Source: Coptis chinensis | Taxonomy: Eukaryota; Streptophyta; Magnoliopsida; Ranunculales; Ranunculaceae | DNA: 64,000 nt | Assembly: GCA_015680905.1 (NCBI GenBank) | Contig: CM027378.1 | Coordinates: forward strand, 37,235,001-37,299,000 | Direction: 5' to 3' | Shown here: in pieces, positions 56,072 through 64,000 of the stretch | Layout of the letters: each line of letters starts with the position of its first letter | Numbering within the stretch: the stretch's first letter is position 1 | Notes under the pieces: generated by a model | Told to the model about the DNA's origin: nothing | What the model saw: the letters and a program-made list of their open reading frames with translations, nothing else | Database searches by the model: none | Translations under genes and position numbers: made by a program

Positions 56072-57000
56072 TGAAGCTGTTGTAGAGTGATGAGTCTTCA
56101 AAAGAGTGTAAGAAGTGAGGTTCATCCTAGATTGTTTGGGCTTGAATGATGGGAGTTTGGAGAAAGGAAGGTGGAGTTCTTATCTTTAGGACTTGTGTTT
56201 TTATCTAAGTTATGAAGAACATTGAAAGAAAAAGTAAAGTTGTTGAATGATTGAAAGAAACATAACTTGGAAACAAATAAAGAAAATGATTGATTGAAGA
56301 ACTAACACAAAGAAATAATATTGATTGATTGATTGAAAATGTAAAAACAAGAACAAGATTGAATTGAAAAATAAAAAAATAAATGAGTTAATTGAAAAAC
56401 TAGACAAGAAAATAAATCCTACATAACACTAGATTAAGTCTAGGTGCATTCTCTCTCCCTAACTTTTAGATTATATACCCCGACTATTGCCTTTTACTGA
56501 TTTGACCTCCTCCATTACTTTTGAGACACCTCACACTTCACTTTTGCTTTTGCTTTTTGATTTCTTCTTGACCAAGGTAGGTTTTTGAGAATGCCATATT
56601 TTAAGATAAGGGCCTCCATCTCTAGTCTTCTGAGTTGAGGGCTTTGACCTTTGACTTTGACTGCTTTCGCTTTTGTTTTTTGATTTCTTCTTAACCAAGG
56701 TAGGTTTTTGAGAATGCCATATTTTGAGATAAGGGCATCCATCTCTGGTCTTCTGAGTTGAAGGCTTTGACCTTTGACTTTGACTTTTTCAGCACATTTT
56801 CATAGCAGTTTCTGGTCTTCATAATAAGCGTGATTAAGGCTCATTTAGGTGCTAATACACAGCTTTGATGATAAGTGGTCTGAAATTCTCTGTAACCTGA
56901 AAAAGACAATAAAAGCCATGAGTTGTCTTTTTATTAAGCATAAGAAGGGTTGTAATGCAGCAATATAAGAGTAGTAAATCATACATTTGGGAGTTGATCA
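56072..57000 (-). repeat. LTR2 (5' LTR of E7, 3' LTR of E8)
   Basis: 929 bp. On the minus strand it begins TGATCAACTCCC and ends GCTTCA. It is longer than the other LTR2 copies because of an internal 123-bp duplication (56550-56790). Sequence on its right continues as E8 leader rather than as a spacer with a polypurine tract, so the E8 side lacks gag, ORF and spacer. Confidence 0.85.
56550..56790 (-). repeat. Tandem duplication of about 123 bp inside LTR2
   Basis: GATTTCTTCTTGACCAAGG (about 56559) recurs as GATTTCTTCTTAACCAAGG (about 56682), followed in both by TAGGTTTTTGAGAATGCC and TCTTCTGAGTTGA. The LTR2 at 59683-60485 has one copy. Confidence 0.88.
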
Positions 57001-57070
57001 CCTATTCAAGGGAACAATTGGGCGCGAGACTAGGATGGCTTTACTACACGTCTTAGAATAGTAGGCAGTC

Positions 57071-58442
57071 TGATAAGAGCCCAAAACTGTAGTTTAAACC
57101 CTTTAATAGTATTTCTATTTAGCTAATTATGTTATTAATAATGTAGGTTTATCACTAATTACGTGCTTTTGAGTATTTCAGGCTTCGAAGTTGAATAAAT
57201 ATAAATTCGTTACTAATTAGGCGCTAAAAGGAGTTGAAGTGATTGCTATGAAAGTTCTATGAAGAAAGCCCAAGTTTCATGGAGAAAAAGCCCTTAAAAA
57301 GCTCAAGTCAAAATTGTTAAGTGAAAGTCAAACCGGATTAGAGAGCTGAAGAAAAGTCAATAGAACTTCAAAATGCTATATCTTTGGACTCAAGCCTTGG
57401 ATTTGGGCCTATTTTATATCAAAATGACCGGCTCAGAAAGCCTTTTTTAATGGTCTAGGCCTTGACTCGATTAGAGTAGTATAAGTTGGTGAAAATGCGT
57501 GCTACAGTAATACGACCAGAATTGAAAATCTTAGATTCACCTAATTGGGTTATGGACTTGATTTATGGGTCCATAATGTAGCCTAAAAACCCATGCACGA
57601 TTTTGTATCATTATATAAGAGAATAAAAACCCTAAACTATACCTCCCCTTCAATTAGTTTAGTTTAGATTTAGTTTATGGCCTCCATTAGAACCTTTCAA
57701 TAAAAGCTTTAGTTTATTCAATTAAATTACTTCTTCTTTACATTATGTCTTCCTTTCATTGTTTTAGATTAATTAATCCAATGATATTAGGCTATTCCCC
57801 CCATTAGAGGGAGTGATTATGAAACCTAATGAGAAATAGATTGCTTAGTTGAATTATTTAATTGTGTATGTGTTTAAAAAAGTTTAGTTTATTGTATGAC
57901 TTCCAAAATAAGCATATAGTAAATTAAACTAGGGATTGTTATAATTATATCGAGAGACTTGGTTCTAATAATCCTACATGCTAGTAATAATAACTATAAA
58001 GATGTAGGTTGTTGCTAGGGATGATAAAGGTTGAGGCTTTAGGTTGAATCATTGCGTGAAAACCTAAATATGATCTATTTTCAATGAATAATTTGATTGT
58101 TGCATGAAACTAATTATTAGGTAGATTGATTACTCTTCTCTATACTTTCTCTTCTATCAAAACCTTATTTCTATTAGTTTAGTTAATTTAGATCTATTTG
58201 AATCCATAGTATAATCGTAGAATAGAAATCTCTCAACATAAAATTACTCTCGCCATTGTTTCTTTGTGTTTGATTAATTGGATTCTATTTAGTCTTGGTA
58301 GTTTAAGAGTGGAACGAATCCTGATTCTCTATATTGTATAATGAATTGAAAGTAAGAATATTGATCTAAGCACTTGTTTATGTGATTGATTATTTGTGTT
58401 TACGCATAGATAGTTAATTTACACGTAAATTTGCATTTATCA
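57071..58442 (+). repeat. Solo LTR1 (1372 bp) with CAGTC target duplication
   Basis: TGATAAGAGCC to TTATCA, flanked by CAGTC at 57066-57070 and 58443-58447. The unoccupied site is preserved in E7 at about 54817-54840 (GTAGGCAGTCACTTCACC). TATATAAGA at 57612-57620 is a likely TATA box. Confidence 0.94.
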
Positions 58443-59663
58443 CAGTCACTTAACCAAGTGGTGTGCTACCAAGAATCTCACTCACGATGAATCTAGGGGA
58501 GGAGAGTGAGGAAGGTAGTTGGTCCACCAGAATCTGGTAACTGATTACTTTAAATCATCGTGGCTATACTTTTGTCTTTTTCTGGAGGAGCGTGACTACT
58601 TTTGGCTCTAGTTGATTGATTTTATTCCATTTTTTTTTTGTCTAAGGTTTCAAGAATCAAGCAACGTCCAATTTACTTACATTGGGGAATAACTTCTCAA
58701 TGGTTGTTATGTGGCTTAGGTTCAACCTTATACGTGAATGCAAATTGCAGTGCGGAAATTAAATTTCAAACAATCACGTAAGCGTGCTTGAACACACAAG
58801 GTATCCTCTTACTTGGGATTCGAGGAGGTTTAGAATTTATCTCTCAAGCCGTGCTTACACACTACTTGAGGAGAAGGCAACGTCGGTTGGCGCATAATCT
58901 GAGAATCAGGCCTAACATTCTGAGCCTTACCCTGTTTTAAGTTACAATAAAGGCCCACTTAAAAAGCCCGCAAGTTGGGTTTCTGATAATTAAACAACTT
59001 TGCCTTCAAGGGCCCAAAACTAAACTAAACTATTAGATTAACTAGCTTAAGATTGATAATCTAGATTAACTAGAGTCAAATGGACTTAGAGTGTTGATGA
59101 CCCAGTTGATTCAGAGTGTGTGAGCTATGATTCACAACTTGCCTCACATACTTGAACTTCCCAAGGCAATAAAAACTCTAATCCCTTGGTAAGTATACAA
59201 CTTCAACCAAGTTCAACTCATGTTCATCCACAAAAATCAATCAAAAACCATATTTCCTAATTTTTTTCGTTATTCTTTTTATCTCTAACTATTACAAACA
59301 AGTTCCACTGGTTTATCCTACTTTATTACAAAATCCAGGTTCAGAGTTCAGCTCAACATCAAAATACATCTGGAACTGGAAATAATAGGTTGGTGGTGTG
59401 CTAACGTGTACGGGCGTTCCCATATAATAATAGGTGCGGACGCGCGCGCGATCGTTAGCCGGCTCTGGCCAAGTTGCATCGTCTTGCGGTAGCAACTTCA
59501 GCCCCTTTTCATATTTTGATTTATGAACCTGGTATTTGTAAAAAGTAAGTCAGTAGAGAAAAATAATGAAATAAATGAACGAAAATAAAAAATAATAAGT
59601 GAAAAGGATGTGAAGGATGCTTCCCTTCTTAGATGCTCAACCAAGCATTATTGCTCCTTCAAT

Positions 59664-59680
59664 CCATGACGGCGGTGCCA
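59664..59680 (-). promoter_or_regulatory. Primer-binding site of E8
   Basis: TGGCACCGCCGTCATGG on the minus strand, two bases after the LTR2 end; matches the E7 site with two differences. Confidence 0.6.
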
Positions 59681-59682
59681 TT

Positions 59683-60485
59683 TGAAGTTGTGATATATTG
59701 ATGAGTCTTCAAAAGTGTGTAAGAAGTGAGGTTCATCCTAGATTGTTTTGGCTTGAATGATGGGAGTTTGAAGAAAGGAAGGTGGAGTTCTTATCTTTAG
59801 GACTTGTGTTTTTATCTAAGTTATAAAGAACATTGAAAGCAAAGTTAAAGATGTTAAATGATTGAAAGAAACATAACTTAGAAACAAATAAATTAATTAA
59901 TTGATTGAAGAACTAACACAAAAATATAAGATTGATTGATTGATTGAAAATGTAAAAACAAGAACAAGATTGATTTGAAAAACAAAAAAGTAAATGACTT
60001 AATTGAAAAATTAGACAAGAAAGTAAATCCTACATGACACAAGGTGCATTCTCTCTCCCTAACTTTTAGATTATATACCCCTACTTTATGCCTGTTACTG
60101 ATTTACCCTTCTCCATTACAAATAAGACACCTTACACTTCACTTTATGCTTTTGCTTTTGCTTTTGTTTTTTTATTTCTTTTTAACCAAGATAGGTTTTG
60201 GAGAATGCCATATTTTTAGATAAGGGCCCTCATCTTTGGTCTTCTGAGTTGAGGGCTTTGACCCTTGACTTTGACCGTTGACTTTGACTTTTTCAGCAAT
60301 TTCATAGTAGCTTATGGTCTTCATAATAAGTTGGTGCTAAGACGTAGCTTTTATGATAAGTGGTCTAAAATTCTTTGTAACCTAAAAAAGGCAATAAAAA
60401 TTATGAGTTGTCTTTTCATTAAACATCAGAAGGGTTGTAATGCAGTAATATAACGGTAATAAAACACACATTTGGGAGATAATCA
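59683..60485 (-). repeat. LTR2 (5' LTR of E8)
   Basis: 803 bp. Minus strand start TGATTATCTCCC, end AACTTCA. Single copy of the unit that is duplicated in the LTR at 56072-57000. To its right is E9 leader (60486-60552). Confidence 0.83.
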
Positions 60486-60552
60486 AATCTCATCAAACTT
60501 AATCTTTGAGTACTTCCACAATACAACTAACTTCAGCTTCCTTGATGCTTTA

Positions 60553-60569
60553 GGTTGGCAGCGGCACCA
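60553..60569 (-). promoter_or_regulatory. Primer-binding site of E9
   Basis: TGGTGCCGCTGCCAACC on the minus strand, the best match here to the tRNA-Asp complement (TGGYGCCGYTGCC). It adjoins the LTR3 end at about 60575. Confidence 0.65.
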
Positions 60570-60574
60570 TTTTA

Positions 60575-62821
60575 TGTTTAGTCTTTCGTGTGTATACGAT
60601 GTTTAGATGTTATACATGCTCAAACACGACTCATGTTGGAATACACTTCGAGCAAGGGTTTCGTTCCACTCCTAAAGTCTAGAACTTTTAAGTTTCTTCA
60701 CTAGAATTACTACCACTATGGAACTCATGAGAAGGATTTTATTGGTGGTTATTCGAACTACTCTACGATGTTACTTGGAATTCAAATTACTAAAACTTAC
60801 AAAAAGCCGATTTATTTAATACGAAGGAGATAGAGAGAAAGAAGGATGGAGAGTTAATGCAACTCATGTTAAACTGGTTCCATAATTAAGAAGTTTAAAT
60901 CATGTTATCACTAACCTATTTTGGGTTCATAGACAAACCCAAACCGAGTTAGGACGTTGATCCCTAACAACACAAACCTATCTCTTTGCCCATCTTGCTA
61001 GCATGAAAGATTGAACTAATATTTCATCTCTGAAATACCTTTTAAATCCCTGGTTCTATTCTACACCAGTCGTTCAATTTTCAGAACCTGGATGCACTAA
61101 AGGGTCGCGCACGCAACCTTATGTAGAGCTCCAAGCTCCAATATTGGATGATCAATGTCATTTTGAGACATGATGCTAAATACAACATAAGTCCTAAGAA
61201 ATTATCTAAGTTTCCTCAACCGGAGTTTGATCTTCACATGAGTGTCATTTTTTTATTTTTTTATTTTTTAAGAAGAAGCTAGGGGTTCGGCAGACCCCAA
61301 CCTATATTAATCATAATCTTAGATACATTCTACCTTGTGCATCCTCCATTACAAGTTTAGTCAGGGCACCATCCAAAGGAGGGTGGGAAAACAAAACAGA
61401 GTCATGTAAGACATTACATAGCTTTGACAAATAGTCAACTACCCAATTAGATTCCCTATACACATGTTTGAACTTAACTACTTCAAATTGATCTTCCAAA
61501 GCAATAATGGAAGCCACAATATTATGGCAGTACCAAGGGGGCTCCTTTTTGCCTATGGTCACCCGAACAGCATACTGTGAGTCAGACGCAATGATTATTC
61601 TTGTAGCTCCAATGTCTACCGCGCATCCTTCATATCAGCTTCAATGGCTAAGAGCTCCTGAGTTATAACTGACTTCTTAGCAGAACTGCCTATGAATGCG
61701 AGTTTAACTGCCCCTGTTTCGTCTCTAATTATGCCCCCAAATCTATTTGATTCCTTGGTAACAGACCCATCAGTATTTATCATCAGCTCACCTAGTTTAG
61801 GCCTAAGCCAAGAGCATCAACTGGGGTTCTTATATGTAAAGGAGACTTGTATACTGATTTTATCAATCTGCAGTCTTGACCCTCCACCAGGGAGGGTTTT
61901 TAGCTCATGATCTTTAGAATCTGTGAATTACAGAGAATTAAATTGATAGAACTAAAAGAGAATAACAAGGAAAATCCTAATTTTACAAGAAAGTATTTTA
62001 TTAGAATGCTTTGTGAAAACTAGTACATGGTTTAGTTACAACTTAGAACTAGAAAATGTAAACTTTCTAACTCTGGAGTAAAATGAAAACTAAATCTAAC
62101 TAAGGATTCAAAAGTTGTGTCTTGCCAATGAAGACTCCCTTTTAAAGCAAGAGATTGCTTCCTTTCTCCTTTCCACCCACGTGAATATCAACCATATATA
62201 CCATTTAATGCTCCATTTTGATCAAGAATTTTGATTACACCTAACCAAGACTTTTTGCACACCTAATTAAGATTTTTACCATCCAACTAATCAAGACTTT
62301 GTGCACACAAAAGTCTTTCATAGTTTTAATGCAACTTGACTTGTGCAGAAGCTTGACATTTAAGCTTGATCACCAAATTCTATGGGTCTGCATAGTGGGC
62401 CCGCATCCTCTATTCAATGGCGGGTTTGTAAGTCGATTTCTACAAAATCTGGCATTAGATAGAGCTTCTCGCATTGATCGTTCTGATGGTTCACTTGGCG
62501 GATTTGTAGTCCAGGTTCAGAAGATATGGGCTTCAAAAGTTTGATGCTTTCCGGTACGTTGATCTTATTCTGACCTGGAACTGTCCTATTTGAGTCCCCT
62601 GGCTTAGTCAGGCTTCATTGAGCTTCACGTGGGCTAAATCAGAATGATTCATGTAGACACACTATTCTGTGCTTAAATACTGGCTTTATCCTTATTTTTA
62701 CATTCATCGAGAAAACTTGTAGAAGCACAAAAATATAATTAATTCATGATTATTAAACACATAATTAACCAAAATGTTATGTGTCTACGGGATTTTATAT
62801 TACAGTTTTGGGTGCTTATCA
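60575..62821 (-). repeat. LTR3 (5' LTR of E9), related to LTR1, holding a LINE
   Basis: Minus strand start TGATAAGCACCCAAAACTGT resembles the LTR1 start TGATAAGAGCCCAAAACTGT; the end reads CTAAACA before the primer site. It carries GGAGTGGAACGAAAC (about 60658), like LTR1. Without the LINE it is about 1.6 kb. No target duplication can be tested because only one end of E9 is visible. Confidence 0.68.
61248..61885 (-). mobile_element. 5'-truncated LINE tail encoding an RNase H-like domain
   Basis: T-rich left edge (complement of the poly-A tail, about 61247-61270). On the minus strand: LRPKLGELMINTDGS, NRFGGIIRDETGAVKLAF, VITQELLAIEA, a frameshift near 61620, ASDSQYAV, then 61562-61311 with EPPWYCHNIVASIIALEDQF, KHVYRESNWVVDYLSKL and a stop. 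The acidic residues of the RNase H fold (DGS, QELLAIE, SDS, the D of VVDYL) are all present. It is the same family as the copy at 25390-26352. The right boundary is approximate. Confidence 0.85.
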
Positions 62822-63346
62822 ATTCTCCACACCCTTTTCTCTCTATTTTATCTTCCCTTGTAATTTTAGAATTAAATTGTTATTTGTGCATTAATTTAAA
62901 GTAAGATTAAGAATAGTGTAGTGTAAAACTTCCAAACAAAATCCTTCTTTATTTAAGTTCTCTCTTGAGTAGTCTAGCAAAAGTGTGAACAAGTGCTCTA
63001 GTGTTTACGCATGGGATGATTCTCTTACTTGAACTAAATTTCAACATGAATTAACAGTAAGGAACTTGACTTAAGTGTGAGTTAAAGTAACATCAAAACA
63101 ACACTTATCAGGCACCTTCCACTTTGTGTTGGGCAGAACCCAAAAAAATAGATTTATTACAAGTTTGTCATTGACCTAAAAAACATGTTTTGTGTTGGGC
63201 ACCCCCCTAACTACATCAAGTTAACCTGCTGCAACCACTTTTAACCCTTCTCCTTCTCCCCCACATTTAAAACTCCTAAACCCTAATCCCTAAAAACTAA
63301 ACTATAAGTCTTAAACAACTCAATCAAACTTAATCAAAACACTAAA
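61886..63346. other. LTR3 remainder and unclassified flank, no gene
   Basis: 61886-62821 belongs to LTR3. From 62822 on the sequence is AT-rich with no match to the other elements that I can see. A stretch ending CACTTATCA at about 63110 resembles an LTR end but has no convincing partner. Confidence 0.4.
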
Positions 63347-63596
63347 ATGGAATACCCAAACTTTTTAGAACATGAAGATGAACCACTTGTGGAACAAATG
63401 CTTGAGTTACAACAACAAATTAGAGAAGTGAGAGAAGATGTACAAAAACAAATTAAAGAATTAAGAGAAGAGAAAATGAGAGATAATGAAGAGGAAAGAG
63501 GAATGGATGGAAGATAACCAAATGAGAGGAAATGTGGAAAGTGAAGAAGATGATGCGAGTAGTCAGACAATGGAGGCGCCAAGAAATCGTCGATGA
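63347..63596 (+). pseudogene. Small reading frame with a charged coiled coil, probably frameshifted
   Basis: ATG at 63347 gives MEYPNFLEHEDEPLVEQMLE, then LQQQIREVREDVQKQIKELR, and a stop at 63515-63517 (56 residues). Hydrophobic residues spaced as in a heptad coil (L, I, V, I, L) with many E, K and R suggest a coiled coil. Shifting the frame by one base just before the stop gives a further tail, EDNQMRGNVESEEDDASSQT then MEAPRNRR, ending at a TGA at 63594-63596; this suggests one indel in a longer protein of about 82 residues. I do not recognise the family. Confidence 0.4.
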
Positions 63597-64000
63597 CTGA
63601 AGAAGTAGAAATAGTAGTGTTTTGTTGTGTTGTTCATCTTGAATCCTTTGTTTGGAGGAATGCTTTGATGGTTGAAAACTCTCTTCCTAAACTCTTCTAA
63701 CCTTAATTTCTAATGGTGGAAAACACTTGTTATCTTATGAGAAAGGATTAAAACATGAAAACTTGGATTAATGGGCTCAAGAACATGTATATAAATGATG
63801 AGGTAGCTTAATAACTAAATGAACAAGTTGTATTCATTGATTGAATATAACTTGCTTAAGTTGCTTTTGTAGGAACCGTTATGGTTTCGCCGAATGATTT
63901 ACTACGAAACGCAAAACACCCACGCGCAGCAGAATAAGGGGTGTCACGGTTTGGTTAGAAATTTACCTTTAGATCAGCTAAGATAACTCTGAGAATCCAA
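63597..64000. other. Unclassified flank to the window end
   Basis: AT-rich DNA; nothing that I can identify. Confidence 0.4.

Larger units (their letters stand above)
48999..57000 (-). mobile_element. E7: pol-less Athila-like element (LTR2, gag, accessory ORF C), minus strand
   Basis: On the minus strand: LTR2 (57000-56072), primer-binding site, long leader, gag (54520-53160), post-pol spacer, type C ORF (51503-50431), spacer ending at the E6 insertion (48999). As in E5, gag passes directly to post-pol sequence (about 53,150), so pol was already missing in their common source. E7 has the full 5' leader that E5 lacks. Confidence 0.75.
57001..59682 (-). mobile_element. E8: leader fragment of an LTR2 element with a nested solo LTR1
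   Basis: Minus strand: after the LTR2 at 60485-59683 and its primer site (59680-59664) comes leader sequence (59663-58443 and 57070-57001) collinear with 54775-56050, then directly the next LTR2. No gag or ORF. This yields LTR-leader-LTR-leader-gag on one strand. Confidence 0.7.

Noticed and set aside
63020..63110. Possible LTR end (CACTTATCA) to the right of LTR3
   Set aside because: No matching start, polypurine tract or primer site was found, and the preceding 280 bp does not resemble LTR1 or LTR2 clearly.
1..64000. tRNA, rRNA, CRISPR arrays, bacterial operons or an integrated virus
   Set aside because: No such structures were seen; the tRNA-like hits are short primer-binding sites, and every reverse transcriptase found belongs to LTR retrotransposons or LINE tails.

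Overview
The window is plant nuclear DNA, probably from an angiosperm and more likely a eudicot. It is AT-rich and almost wholly made of nested, decayed transposable elements. I see no intact cellular gene, tRNA, rRNA, CRISPR array or bacterial signal. The only cellular coding matter is exon fragments of a plasma-membrane H+-ATPase and of a ClpB/Hsp101 chaperone, carried inside a CACTA-type DNA transposon. The species cannot be named from the sequence.

The main content is one group of Ty3/gypsy LTR retrotransposons of the Athila/Tat type. Its order is LTR, primer-binding site, gag, pol, accessory ORFs in the env position, long A-rich spacers, polypurine tract, LTR. The accessory ORFs fall into three related subfamilies, here called A, B and C. 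They share a PEQ/PEH-x-F start and a W...L...Y...FY...GIP core like the 'putative plant transposon protein' and ATHILA-ORF families. Two LTR types dominate: LTR1 (TGATAAGAGCC...TTATCA, about 1.1-1.5 kb) goes with A+B elements, and LTR2 (TGATCARCTCCC...GCTTCA, about 0.8-0.93 kb) goes with C elements.

Layout, left to right. E1 3' half on + (1-3960: B, spacer, LTR1). E2 on + (3961-10618: A, B, spacer, LTR1). E3 on + (10619-19410: decayed pol, C, spacer, LTR2). E4 on + (19411-23894: C and spacer, split by a solo LTR1). E1 to E4 look like a Russian doll whose left halves lie outside the window. At about 23,895 the orientation flips. E5 on - (23895-32081) is a pol-less gag+C element and forms a giant inverted repeat with E4. 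E6 on + (32082-48998) has pol, A, B and LTR1; its pol is cut by a 430-bp MITE, and its A ORF by the 6.9-kb gene-capturing CACTA element (36063-42968). E7 and E8 on - (48999-60485) are gag+C and leader copies joined head to tail through shared LTR2s; E8 carries a solo LTR1. E9 on - (60486-62821) is an LTR and primer site holding a LINE fragment. From 62822 to 64000 is unclassified DNA with one small coiled-coil reading frame.

Three 5'-truncated LINE tails, a Copia-like solo LTR and further solo LTRs are scattered through the array. Most coding regions carry stops or frameshifts. The longest intact stretch is the integrase of E6 (33758-34699). The most interesting features are the paired A+B accessory ORFs, the repeated polypurine-like motif after each ORF module, the pol-less junction shared by E5 and E7, and the double gene capture in the CACTA element.
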